Positions 15,804-25,045 of a DNA stretch of 64,000 bases are shown here, piece by piece. Position 1 is the first letter of the stretch. Each line of letters begins with the position of its first letter. The stretch comes from CSP1-1 sp035620615. Its GTDB lineage: Archaea > Thermoproteota > Nitrososphaeria > Nitrososphaerales > Nitrosopumilaceae. The notes under the pieces were generated by a model that had not been told where the DNA came from, ran no database searches, and saw only the letters and a program-made list of their open reading frames with translations. The stretch lies in assembly GCA_035620615.1 (NCBI GenBank), contig DASPGM010000010.1:124001-188000 (forward strand), in the 5' to 3' direction. A program made the position numbers and the translations under genes.

Positions 15804-17219
15804 TTAACTCCAATTAAAATTTCTTCCTAAGAATTGGTAAAGTCTCTCATTATGCAGTTTAAAATATTCTTGGAGTTTTTTCTGGGTATTTGGACTCATA
15901 TTATTATAATTGCCTTTCCGGATTACTTGATATTCTTTCAATTTAAATGGAGGTAGATCTAAAAATTTAAAAACTTGATTTGTTATTTTTTCTGGATTAT
16001 CAAAAAAATCTTCACTTTTAATTATTAGGATCTGTTCCTTGGAATAAAATTTTGCCCAACGTTTAATTTGTTCTAAATATTCGCCACATTTAACATAAGC
16101 TCTATGAGGATAATTTACGCCATTATTATTTTCGTTGTTAAGCATTTTTTCAAATTCTCCATTAATTCTATTTTCTTCTTGAGCAATTGCATCTTCAAAT
16201 GAAAGATTTTCATTTTTGTTTCTATATTCCATTTTATAATGAGAATATGCTCTATCAATTGGATTTCGGAGCATTACAATAATTTTGGCTTTAGGAACTA
16301 ACTTAAACGCTCTTTCTGCAGCTAATGGATGAGTCATATAATGAGCAGTAGCTTCTCCAGAAATACGTCTTTGCCATTTAAATGGAAAACAAACTTTGTA
16401 CCAAGAGACACCTCTATCATAATACCTATCAAAAAAATGAATTTGTTTGGTAAGAGAACTACCAACAGATGGATGCTGAATAAGATATTCATAGAGTGAT
16501 GATGTTCCACATTTAGCAGCTCCTATTATGAGGAAATCTGGAAGAGTATGAAGATATTGTGTTGCAGTACAATATTTTCTGTAAATGTATTTTGAGGATG
16601 AATATAATTTTGGTTTTTTTATTACTTTTGATCTTAACAATTGACGAGTTTTTAAATTAGGTTTAAGGGTGGGAGTATTTGTATTTGCTTCAGAATTGGA
16701 ATTTTTTATGCATTTGACTATTGCATAAGAATAAACACTAGTTAAATTAAAATACATAGACCATATTAAGGCCTTCAAATTTTTAGATTTAATTGATTTG
16801 AACCCATGTTTTGCTAATTTTTTTTCTAATTGTTTTGAGCTAAATCTGTTTGGATAATAAGTGGTAGAATCGCGAGTAAGTGCTCGAAGATTCATTATAG
16901 TGATAATAGCTATTCCATTATTCTTAGTAACCCTATGCATTTCATTGAGAAATTTTTCAATATTTTTTACATATGGAATTACTGAGAAGCTACTGATAAA
17001 ATCAAATGTATCATCTTTAAACGGTAAATCTTCTCCACTACCTAAACAATCTGGTTTTTTCTTTATATTTTTCATTTGACCAGAAGGAATATCTATTCCA
17101 ATATATTGACAATTATAGATTTCTTTATATGGTTGTTTTCCACAGCCAATATCTAGACCGATTTTTTTATTTCTAGAATAATAGTCAGTTAAATAAGTAG
17201 TAAACCAATGTAGTGCCAT
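15804..17219 (-). CDS. Fusion: SAM methyltransferase plus PAPS-dependent sulfotransferase
   Basis: Two enzyme domains in 471 residues. Residues 1-160 are a class I methyltransferase: IGLDIGCGKQP at 20-30, GIDIPSG, LGSGEDLPFKDDTFDF. A lysine-rich linker follows at about 170-225. Residues 226-471 are a sulfotransferase of the heparan-sulfate type: the 5'-phosphosulfate loop AAKCGTSSLY at 234-243 (Lys236), RRISGEATAHY with a candidate catalytic Glu289, and the 3'-phosphate motif LRNPIDRAYSHY at 317-328. Start ATG 17219. With cysC in the same locus it predicts methylation and sulfation of the same glycan. Confidence 0.88.
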   Translation of the reverse strand: MALHWFTTYLTDYYSRNKKIGLDIGCGKQPYKEIYNCQYIGIDIPSGQMKNIKKKPDCLGSGEDLPFKDDTFDFISSFSVIPYVKNIEKFLNEMHRVTKNNGIAIITIMNLRALTRDSTTYYPNRFSSKQLEKKLAKHGFKSIKSKNLKALIWSMYFNLTSVYSYAIVKCIKNSNSEANTNTPTLKPNLKTRQLLRSKVIKKPKLYSSSKYIYRKYCTATQYLHTLPDFLIIGAAKCGTSSLYEYLIQHPSVGSSLTKQIHFFDRYYDRGVSWYKVCFPFKWQRRISGEATAHYMTHPLAAERAFKLVPKAKIIVMLRNPIDRAYSHYKMEYRNKNENLSFEDAIAQEENRINGEFEKMLNNENNNGVNYPHRAYVKCGEYLEQIKRWAKFYSKEQILIIKSEDFFDNPEKITNQVFKFLDLPPFKLKEYQVIRKGNYNNMSPNTQKKLQEYFKLHNERLYQFLGRNFNWS

Positions 17220-17241
17220 TAATTATCACATTTCAAAAAAA

Positions 17242-18750
17242 TTATTTCTCCTTAATTAGTAGTTCATTCCAAATTGCTTTAAATAATAATTTTGTTCTTC
17301 GATCTATTAGATAGGTTGTACCTAGATATCCCACTACACCAATAATCCCAAACATTAGTAGCGCTGGAAAGAATTCAAAGATGCTATTTTTATATTCTAA
17401 GTTTTGTTCCATTAACATCCAGACTAATCCAAAAATAACAATGCTTGCAAGTAAATACTTAATCATACTCTTTTTATCAATTTTTAATGTAAATGATTTT
17501 TTTACTAGACGAATAATGTAAACAGAAAGTGGAATTTCAACTGCTAAATATATTAGCACCCAATAGAATACAAGATCCAAAGTAGACTCCGTTTTAGGTG
17601 ACAAAACAAATAACAAGAAGGCTAAAACACCTATGTAAACTCCATGACGAATAAGATCAAGAGTTGGATACCAGAATAACTTGCTTTTTATGTAATCTCT
17701 AAAAGTTGATCGTGGGTTTTTATCAATAGTTTCCATACCCAAAATTGCTTCAAAGAGCATTCTGTTTAATGTATTAAGAAACATTCTGATACTAATAAAA
17801 ATGACAAATGGCGCAGCTTCTAGATAAATAGGATTTAAAGCAAACATGCCAGGCTTTGCAAAAATAATTGAAAATGCAGTTAATGGAAATGCAAAGTAAA
17901 ATAATTTTATTAGATTTTCTTCCAAAAACTCTTGCTTTTGAGTTTCCAATAATTTTGGGTATAATCCTTTAGAGAATGCCCTAACATTATTTACTAACAT
18001 ACCAATCGATCTTGCAGCAGAATAATATGCTACACCGATTACAGAACCGGTAATGATTGAAAATATTACTACATCAGATAAGTGAAGTAATGCGGGAAGA
18101 TGTCTATAAGTTGGTAACCAAAATAACCTAAGCCATTTTACCAAATATTCTTTTTTAAAGTGTGACCGTAATTGCTCTTGTGCATAAAATGCTTGAATAC
18201 TAATGCTTGCAAGATAAGCTACGCAAGATGCCAAAATAGCACCTTCCACACCAAACTTGAAAAAATAAATAAAAAACAAGACAGAGGGTATCTTTACCAA
18301 CTCAAACGTGAGTATCCCATAACTTGTGACTTGAGGTTTTTGCCCCAAATTTATTGCTGTTAAGGTTTCATTAAATATCATCACTGGAACAAGAATTACA
18401 GCAAATAGAATAATATTCAAATTTGCATCTGATTGTGTTGCAGTAAAAAAACCTACAGCAAGATAAATAATGATAGCTGGTATAGTGATTAAACTGCTAG
18501 CAACAATGGAAGTTTTTGCTGGTCGTTCACCTCTGGCTACTTCTCTTGTTATCCAATAGCTTATGATTGGATTAATTACTGCAGAATAAATAATAATTCC
18601 GTTTATCAATCCCCATGTTCCAAATTCTTCAGCAGATAAATTTCGAGTTACAATAATTACAAAAACTAAACCAGTGATAATACTGATAAGATTTATTGCA
18701 AACGAAACAAGACCAGAATATGTAACTCTAATTCCATCCAAAATTAACAC
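17242..18750 (-). CDS. Wzx/MATE-type polysaccharide flippase
   Basis: 502 residues, with 12-14 hydrophobic helices spread over the whole length. The start YSGLVSFAINLISIITGLV and the motif SAEEFGTWGLING are typical of the O-antigen/teichoic-acid flippase family, which moves lipid-linked glycans across the membrane. It begins with GTG at 18750 and is the first gene of the minus-strand run down to 8075. The intergenic region to the divergent FkbM gene (18751-18950) carries both promoters. This is the only flippase found here; no Wzy polymerase is evident. Confidence 0.87.
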   Translation of the reverse strand: MLILDGIRVTYSGLVSFAINLISIITGLVFVIIVTRNLSAEEFGTWGLINGIIIYSAVINPIISYWITREVARGERPAKTSIVASSLITIPAIIIYLAVGFFTATQSDANLNIILFAVILVPVMIFNETLTAINLGQKPQVTSYGILTFELVKIPSVLFFIYFFKFGVEGAILASCVAYLASISIQAFYAQEQLRSHFKKEYLVKWLRLFWLPTYRHLPALLHLSDVVIFSIITGSVIGVAYYSAARSIGMLVNNVRAFSKGLYPKLLETQKQEFLEENLIKLFYFAFPLTAFSIIFAKPGMFALNPIYLEAAPFVIFISIRMFLNTLNRMLFEAILGMETIDKNPRSTFRDYIKSKLFWYPTLDLIRHGVYIGVLAFLLFVLSPKTESTLDLVFYWVLIYLAVEIPLSVYIIRLVKKSFTLKIDKKSMIKYLLASIVIFGLVWMLMEQNLEYKNSIFEFFPALLMFGIIGVVGYLGTTYLIDRRTKLLFKAIWNELLIKEK

Positions 18751-18950
18751 ATCATTTAATATTCAAGATATTGTGGGTACTTTCTTAGAGAGATTGAAAA
18801 TTGTGTTAACTGCATCAGAATAGTGCAGGATTGTAATATAATAAGCAATCTTGTCTACAAATTTTGATGTTCTTTTAATATTTCATCTTATCATTTAAAA
18901 TACGAAAAGTGTTCGAATAATTGATATGATAAATTATATAATTTACTATA

Positions 18951-19913
18951 ATGATTTTGGTTATGCAGAAAAATAAAATGAGAACAATTAGGAGAGCATG
19001 TGCATTCATTAATCGATATCGTCGTAAATATGGAATTAGAACTGCATTTAGAGTTCTAAAACATTATGGTTACCGTGCTATAAAAAATCATAATGTAAAT
19101 CCAGATGAATCTATGATAACAGTTAATGGATGTAAAATGATAATGATTCCAAATGATCCTGGTATTTCTACTGAATTATCAATATTCAAATCACATGAAC
19201 CACTTAATACAAAAATTATATCCCAGATTTTAAAAAAAGGAATGACTTGTATAGATATAGGTGGTAATATAGGATACTATGTATTATTAGAACGACAATT
19301 AGTGGGAGAAAAGGGAAAAATTATTGCTATTGAACCACTAGAACGAAATTTTCAGTACCTAAAAAGAAATGTTCAACTTCAAAATTTTGAAAACATTCAA
19401 ACTTTTAATTTTGCATGTGGAGATAAAGATGGTAAAGTAACTTTCTTTATTAACAAAAAATCAAATGGTTGTAAGGTGATTGCAGAGGGTGAAACTCCTC
19501 CTAGTCCATCACTTGGAACCCTAACAGAAGTTTCTGTAAAAATATTGGATACATTAGTTGAAGATTTAAAATTAGAAAGTGTTGATTTTGTGAGAATGGA
19601 TGCTGAGGGATATGAATTGCATATTCTAAAAGGCCTTAAGAAAACATTAGAAAAATTCAAACCTATAATTTCTATCGAATTACATAAAAGACAACTTGGA
19701 ATTGATGGTACGAAAGAATTTTTCGAATTGATGAGAAATCTTGGCTATGAGATTGAGTCATATGTTCCACGTGAGCTTGATATTCCTCTAATTGGAACCA
19801 TGAAAGATGTTAAAAAAATCACTATAGATGAGCTTTTAAAAATGATTGAAAAAGGGAAAGTTGAAAATTATCTTATGCTCAATCTAATTAATAGCTCTAA
19901 AAAACTAAATTAG
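18951..19913 (+). CDS. FkbM-family methyltransferase
   Basis: 320 residues, class I SAM methyltransferase of the FkbM type. Motif I is CIDIGGNIGYYVLLE, strand 2 ends IAIEPLERNFQYL, then NFACGDKDG and the family signature DFVRMDAEGYELHILKG. A basic N-terminal 40 residues may be a linker. A TATA-like attatataat near 18933 would place the transcript start near 18963, so the second ATG (18966) is the more likely start for a leaderless mRNA. It faces away from the flippase gene. Confidence 0.87.
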   Translation: MILVMQKNKMRTIRRACAFINRYRRKYGIRTAFRVLKHYGYRAIKNHNVNPDESMITVNGCKMIMIPNDPGISTELSIFKSHEPLNTKIISQILKKGMTCIDIGGNIGYYVLLERQLVGEKGKIIAIEPLERNFQYLKRNVQLQNFENIQTFNFACGDKDGKVTFFINKKSNGCKVIAEGETPPSPSLGTLTEVSVKILDTLVEDLKLESVDFVRMDAEGYELHILKGLKKTLEKFKPIISIELHKRQLGIDGTKEFFELMRNLGYEIESYVPRELDIPLIGTMKDVKKITIDELLKMIEKGKVENYLMLNLINSSKKLN

Positions 19914-19954
19914 TAAAAACTTCATTCTATTTTATATGTAAATCAAATTTTATT

Positions 19955-21127
19955 TCATCTAGAAGATGATTTTGAGATGATTCTTTTGATTTTTCCTTTA
20001 ATTGCTGTGAGTAAGAATTTCATTCCTTGTTTTCTCCATAGATATATTGCTACTTTTGCTAATCGTGAAAACTCGTTATGCCGAATTTTGTATTGAGTAG
20101 AATTTGTGTGTAAATAGCCCATTCTAGACATATATTTTTCTAAAAACTCTTTTGATTTATCTAAGTCATCAAAAGTTAGTTGTGTTAGCTGACTAATACC
20201 AAGTTCAGTAGCAAGATTAGTTAGTTTCTTTTTGTATTCGTCTGAAAGTTTCTTTTGGTGAAAAACTGCATGGTAAAATAAACTGTAAAAATAATCTTCT
20301 TTATCAGGTATGTAAAACCCGTTGTACAAAATACGTTTTTTTAATATGTTATTGGACCATTTTTCGTCATAATTATTATCCCCTGGATATTCAAAATCAA
20401 ACGGTATTTTTTTATCACCTATTTTAACAAGTGGTGAGAATATTTCATTAAAGGAAGATTTTCCTCCATTAGTAATGTATGGTATACGCAAAAAATCATC
20501 TGTTAAAATGTCTATGTCATTGTGACTATAATTAGAAAATTGGTCTGGAAAATCTTCAAAATTTCTTAAAATTACATAATTCATTGTAGAGTTTAAAACA
20601 TAAAGAAGTTCTTTCAAATCTTTCCATCCATCATGACCGATTAAATCGGATTTTATGTTTTTGATTGAGCCATCCCATTTATTGGAAATATTTTTTGTTA
20701 AATCTTGAGTATTTTTTCCCAATAATAAGGTTAAATCATCATTTGTTTCTTTGTCTGTAACACTACTATGTATAGCAAATCCTGTACCAGTTTTTTTTCT
20801 GTAGATTTTCTTATTATCGTACAGATTGGTATTCACCAATTCCATTCCATTGGAGGTTCTTCTTCTTGCAAATTTTGGATTCGGATCAGAAATCAATACA
20901 AGTAAAAAAGGACCCATACCACAATTGGCAGCTTTTTTGGACGCATCACCTAATTTAGGTCCATAAAATCTTTTCATATTATTTACAAAGTTTTTTTTGC
21001 TCCATGTAATTTCATAAACATCTATTATTATGAATTTTTTTTTTAATTCCTCAAAAAGAAATTTTTCTTTACTACGTGCACTTTCCCACATAACAAATAT
21101 GTAAAATCTTGAATCCATTCTTATCAC
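19955..21127 (-). CDS. Unassigned glycan-locus protein with nucleotidyltransferase-like DxD segment
   Basis: 390 residues, no confident family. The N-terminal 110 residues (FYIFVMWESARSKEKF, GMGPFLLVLISDPNP) look like a separate alpha/beta domain. The middle has YVILRNFEDF followed by HNDIDILTDD, a pattern seen in nucleotidyltransferase-fold proteins of polysaccharide loci, then PFDFEYPGDNNYDEKW and YSLFYHAVFH. The C-terminus is basic and may bind membrane. A TATA-like TATAAATA lies on the minus strand near 21160. A phospho-ligand or sugar-phosphate transferase role is plausible but unproven. Confidence 0.6.
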   Translation of the reverse strand: MIRMDSRFYIFVMWESARSKEKFLFEELKKKFIIIDVYEITWSKKNFVNNMKRFYGPKLGDASKKAANCGMGPFLLVLISDPNPKFARRRTSNGMELVNTNLYDNKKIYRKKTGTGFAIHSSVTDKETNDDLTLLLGKNTQDLTKNISNKWDGSIKNIKSDLIGHDGWKDLKELLYVLNSTMNYVILRNFEDFPDQFSNYSHNDIDILTDDFLRIPYITNGGKSSFNEIFSPLVKIGDKKIPFDFEYPGDNNYDEKWSNNILKKRILYNGFYIPDKEDYFYSLFYHAVFHQKKLSDEYKKKLTNLATELGISQLTQLTFDDLDKSKEFLEKYMSRMGYLHTNSTQYKIRHNEFSRLAKVAIYLWRKQGMKFLLTAIKGKIKRIISKSSSR

Positions 21128-21299
21128 TTTATTTAGACAGATCCCTACTCGAACTATTTATACTATGAAATAGAAAAAATTGTGAAGACTCATTTTTTAC
21201 TAATTATTAATATTTGACCGATATTATTGCAGTTGTTAAAGCAATTTTAATCGTAGAAAATAGAAAAATAGTTAAGAAGACTATCAAAGAGATAAAGAA

Positions 21300-22433
21300 A
21301 TGAAACTTTGTGTTTTTCCAAATGATTCATTAAAATCTTATTATGAAAAAGGAGAAATTAAGGACAGGTATTTTAATCCAAAAAATTTTTTTGATGAAAT
21401 CCATGTAATTTCCTTATTTGATAATGAGATAGAGACAGAAAAAGTTCAAAAATTAGCAGGAAAAGCTCATCTAAAAATTCATAAGTTAGGAAAGGCAGAT
21501 CTTTCTAATTATAAATCGTATGAAAATAAAGTAATCTCATTAGTTTCAGAAATTAAACCTTCATTAATACGAACTTTTAATCCTCGAGTTCAAGGATGGC
21601 TTGCAACCAAAGCAGCAAAAAAACTAAAAATACCTATAGTTGTGTCATTACACACTAATTATGATCAACAGAGGGATCTTGCAAAACAGAAAAGGAATTT
21701 TTTTCGATTTATAAAACTTTTATACGCGTCAAAAACACTGGAGAAATTTACTTTAACAAATGCTAATGCAGTTATTTGTGTTTATGAGTATATAGTCCCA
21801 TATGCAAAAAGAATGAATGCAAGAAATATTTTAGTAATTTACAATAAAGTTGATTTAGATAATTTTTCTTCAAAATCAACAAAAAAATTTCTATCTAACA
21901 AACCAACAATAATTTCAGTAGGGAGATTAATTGATCAAAAAGATCATAGAGTTATTATTAAAGCAATGAAAAATTTGGATGCTAATTTATTAATTATAGG
22001 AGATGGTCCTAATTTTGAATCATTAAACAATCTTATTAAATCACTTGATTTGACTAACAAAGTTGAATTAATTAAAAAAATTCCCAATGAGCAATTACCT
22101 CAGTATTATGTATCATGTGATTTGTATGCCCAACCAATGGAGAATTTAGATGGTATACCAATTCCAGTTCTTGAAGCAATGGCTTGTGGACTTCCTATTG
22201 TAATGTCTAAACATTCCAATGATTATACAGAAATTATCGACAAGGCAGTAATGTTTACAGAAAACAATCCAGAGAGTTTTTTTTGTGCATTTAAAAAAAT
22301 TTTAATGGATTCTAAGTTTAAAGAAGAATTAAAACATAAGTCTTTGATGGTTATAAATGAAATAGGGGGAGAAAAAATGGAAGAAAGAGAATTATCATTA
22401 TACAGAAGTTTAATAGATAAGATTAATTCATAA
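21300..22433 (+). CDS. GT4-family glycosyltransferase
   Basis: 377-residue GT-B glycosyltransferase. N-terminal domain MKLCVFPNDSLKSYY, RTFNPRVQGWLATKAAKKL and HTNYDQQRD; linker VIYNKVDLDNF; C-terminal domain ISVGRLIDQKDHRVIIKAM, LIIGDGPN, and PIPVLEAMACGLPIVMSKHSND with the donor-binding Glu. Starts at ATG 21300 and is followed after 65 bp by a nucleotide-sugar dehydrogenase on the same strand. Confidence 0.87.
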   Translation: MKLCVFPNDSLKSYYEKGEIKDRYFNPKNFFDEIHVISLFDNEIETEKVQKLAGKAHLKIHKLGKADLSNYKSYENKVISLVSEIKPSLIRTFNPRVQGWLATKAAKKLKIPIVVSLHTNYDQQRDLAKQKRNFFRFIKLLYASKTLEKFTLTNANAVICVYEYIVPYAKRMNARNILVIYNKVDLDNFSSKSTKKFLSNKPTIISVGRLIDQKDHRVIIKAMKNLDANLLIIGDGPNFESLNNLIKSLDLTNKVELIKKIPNEQLPQYYVSCDLYAQPMENLDGIPIPVLEAMACGLPIVMSKHSNDYTEIIDKAVMFTENNPESFFCAFKKILMDSKFKEELKHKSLMVINEIGGEKMEERELSLYRSLIDKINS

Positions 22434-22498
22434 ATTTAGTTTCTGAGCTTAAATACAAATAGTTAAAAGTTAAATCAGAAGTAAAAAATCGAAAATAA

Positions 22499-23845
22499 AT
22501 GCAAAAAACATTAGATGCAATAAAATCCAATTCGTTTTCTATCGAAGTATTTGGTTTGGGCTATGTAGGATTTCCTTTAGCTGTTAGATTGGCTACAGGG
22601 GGATTCAAAGTAAGAGGAATTGATATCAATACACATAGAATTGAAAGATTAAAAAATAATGAACTAATGGATTCGGAAATTCATTTAAGAAACGAATTCA
22701 TTCACTGTCGTGATAACAAAAATCTAGAATTAACAACATCTCCTACTAAATCCAAAGAGCCAAAGATTGGAATAATATCAGTTCATACTCCTATACCAGA
22801 TGAAAATACCCCTTCAAATAAATTTGTTAAAGAAGCAATAGAGAATTTCCTAGCAACTTCCAAAGCTTGTGATGTTATTATTCTTGAGAGCAGTGTTGGC
22901 GGTGGAACTACAGAAGAAATGGAAAGAATTGTTGAGTCAAAGGGATATAAAATAGGCCTAGATTATGGGTTTTGTTTTTGCCCAGAAAGAATTGATCCTC
23001 AAAATAAAAAATGGCATCTAGAAAATATTCCAAGAATAATTTATTGTTCTGATGATACAACTTTTAAAATTGCAGAAAAAATCTACAAATGTGTTAATAA
23101 AGCTCATCTACTTCGGGTTGAATCCCCAAAAATTGCAGAAATCGTAAAGTCTTATGAAAATGCCTTTAGACTGGTAAATATTTCCCTTGTTAATGAATTA
23201 GCAATTCTATGTGACAAATTGGGAATAAATGTAATTGAAGTCATTAAAGCTGCTTCTACAAAACCTTTTGGCTTTATGCCATTTTATCCAGGTGCAGGAG
23301 CTGGAGGTCATTGCATCCCTAAAGATCCAAGATTCTTGTTAGATGCAGCAAAAAAATTTGGAATAAATTTTTCAACAATTGAAAATGCTCTGCAAATTAA
23401 TTTTGAAATTCCAAAATATATTTGTGATTCAATATCAAGAACTATTGAAAAATTGAAACTTGAAAAATCTGTTTTAATTTGCGGTTTAACCTATAAACCA
23501 GATGTGGAGGATATGCGTGATTCCCCTGGTTTTAAAATAATGAATGAATTTAAAAAAAGAAATTTTAAGGTTTTAACATATGATCCATACTTCAAAAAAG
23601 AATTACTTTCAAAATATTTTAAAGAAAATAATCTTAAAGAGTTAGATTTTGTGGATAAAAAAGAACTAAATGATAATGATTTGAAGAATATTAGTTGTTT
23701 ATGTATTGTCCAACATCATACAAAAACAAAAAATAGACTAATGGAAATTTATGAAAAGTCTTCCATACCATTTATTTATGATTGCCAAAATCAATTTGAA
23801 AAAAAAACTAATTCAAAAACACTACTAGATTCATTAGGAAGTTGA
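22499..23845 (+). CDS. Nucleotide-sugar dehydrogenase (UDP-GlcNAc dehydrogenase, WbpA-like)
   Basis: 448 residues. Rossmann GLGYVGFPLA; SSVGGGTTEE; CPERIDPQNK; YENAFRLVNISLVNELAIL; and the active-site region KPFGFMPFYPGAGAGGHCIPKDP with catalytic Cys. The KPFGF...GHCIPKDP form is that of WbpA/UDP-GlcNAc 6-dehydrogenases, distinct from the paralog at 9182-10498. Product would be a UDP-HexNAc-uronate. It is convergent with the alpha/alpha-toroid gene, 15 bp apart. Confidence 0.9.
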   Translation: MQKTLDAIKSNSFSIEVFGLGYVGFPLAVRLATGGFKVRGIDINTHRIERLKNNELMDSEIHLRNEFIHCRDNKNLELTTSPTKSKEPKIGIISVHTPIPDENTPSNKFVKEAIENFLATSKACDVIILESSVGGGTTEEMERIVESKGYKIGLDYGFCFCPERIDPQNKKWHLENIPRIIYCSDDTTFKIAEKIYKCVNKAHLLRVESPKIAEIVKSYENAFRLVNISLVNELAILCDKLGINVIEVIKAASTKPFGFMPFYPGAGAGGHCIPKDPRFLLDAAKKFGINFSTIENALQINFEIPKYICDSISRTIEKLKLEKSVLICGLTYKPDVEDMRDSPGFKIMNEFKKRNFKVLTYDPYFKKELLSKYFKENNLKELDFVDKKELNDNDLKNISCLCIVQHHTKTKNRLMEIYEKSSIPFIYDCQNQFEKKTNSKTLLDSLGS

Positions 23846-23860
23846 TTTGCATAAATGAAT

Positions 23861-25000
23861 TCAATAAAGATTTGAAATTGACTCCTCAAATGTAATTTTT
23901 TCAAAATTCTCAAACCAATAAAGTGCTTGAATAGCAAATAAAGAACCCCAAGAATTTAGTTTTTCTCGTTTTTTCCATCCAAAAATTGATTTATAAAATT
24001 CTTCATAGAAACCTCCGTTTATTTTTTGATTAGAACTAGCTGCCTGTAAACTAATCATAAATGATTTAAGCTTTAAGATTTGTTTTAGGTATTTGTTATT
24101 ATTGTGAACTTTATCCAAAAGGATCATTAATCGAATTATTTGGGCTATCGGATAAAGTGCCTTTGATTTGTATTTTGAATTAAACCATAATTCAATACTT
24201 CCATCATCATCAGTTTGATTTACACACCAATCTAATGCTTTTTCAATACTTTGTAAATACTCTTGATTTTTGGTAATGTGAAAAATGTAGAGTAGACCTT
24301 CCAGTGCATAAGCCATGGTATGCAAGTTAATGGTTTTTATATTTTCATGAAGAGAAAAACTTCCATCTTTATTTTGAAATCTTGTATATGTATTACAAAT
24401 CTTAATTGCTGAATCTAAGTAAATTTTGTCATTTGTTATTTGATAAAGTTGTACAAATGGAATAGAGGCCTTGATATGTAAGCATCCTGATTTTTTATAC
24501 CAAACTTCATCGCTTTCTTTGAATTCATTTGATTTTATGTCCAAAAATGGGAAAATAGTACCATGAATAGTAATTGCTTTTTGCAGCCAATCAATAAATT
24601 GTTTGGCATAAACTAAAAAACGGTCTTCTTTAGTTAATTTAAAACAATCAAGTAATCCTTTAGCACAAATAGCACTATCAAATGAATATGCAAAATTTTT
24701 TCTAGATTCATTTTCACCATCTAATCCCTGAATAATAGCACCATATTTTTCAAAAACTCCTATTATCCAGTTAGATGATGCTTTAGCCAATTGGATATAT
24801 TGATCATTTTTTTCAAGTTGATGAAGGAAACAAAATGTACTTACAGCATAACCTGTAATTTCTGGATATAGAAATCCAAATTTTCCGCTTTTTTTATCGA
24901 AGAAAGAATGAACTGCACCATAATTTTCATCATTAGGACTTGAAATAACTAACCCTGAATTTAAAATCCAGTTCTTTACATTTTCATAAGATGTAGACAA
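23861..25000 (-). CDS. (alpha/alpha)6-toroid protein, possibly glycan-active
   Basis: 379 residues made of repeating helical hairpins: FFDKKSGKFGFLYPEITGY, AYSFDSAICAKGLL, GSFSLHENIKTINLH, MAYALEGLLYIF, DDDGSIELWFN, NSWGSLFAIQALYWF. The pattern fits six-hairpin glycosidase, uronate C5-epimerase and similar toroid folds; such proteins are frequent in polysaccharide loci. No signal peptide, so probably cytoplasmic. Catalytic residues cannot be assigned. The start is divergent from the glycosyltransferase at 25046 with a very short intergenic region. Confidence 0.65.
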   Translation of the reverse strand: MSTSYENVKNWILNSGLVISSPNDENYGAVHSFFDKKSGKFGFLYPEITGYAVSTFCFLHQLEKNDQYIQLAKASSNWIIGVFEKYGAIIQGLDGENESRKNFAYSFDSAICAKGLLDCFKLTKEDRFLVYAKQFIDWLQKAITIHGTIFPFLDIKSNEFKESDEVWYKKSGCLHIKASIPFVQLYQITNDKIYLDSAIKICNTYTRFQNKDGSFSLHENIKTINLHTMAYALEGLLYIFHITKNQEYLQSIEKALDWCVNQTDDDGSIELWFNSKYKSKALYPIAQIIRLMILLDKVHNNNKYLKQILKLKSFMISLQAASSNQKINGGFYEEFYKSIFGWKKREKLNSWGSLFAIQALYWFENFEKITFEESISNLY

Positions 25001-25045
25001 GTTCTTAGCATAACATTTTTGTGCTTCAATAAAAGCTTAAACGTA

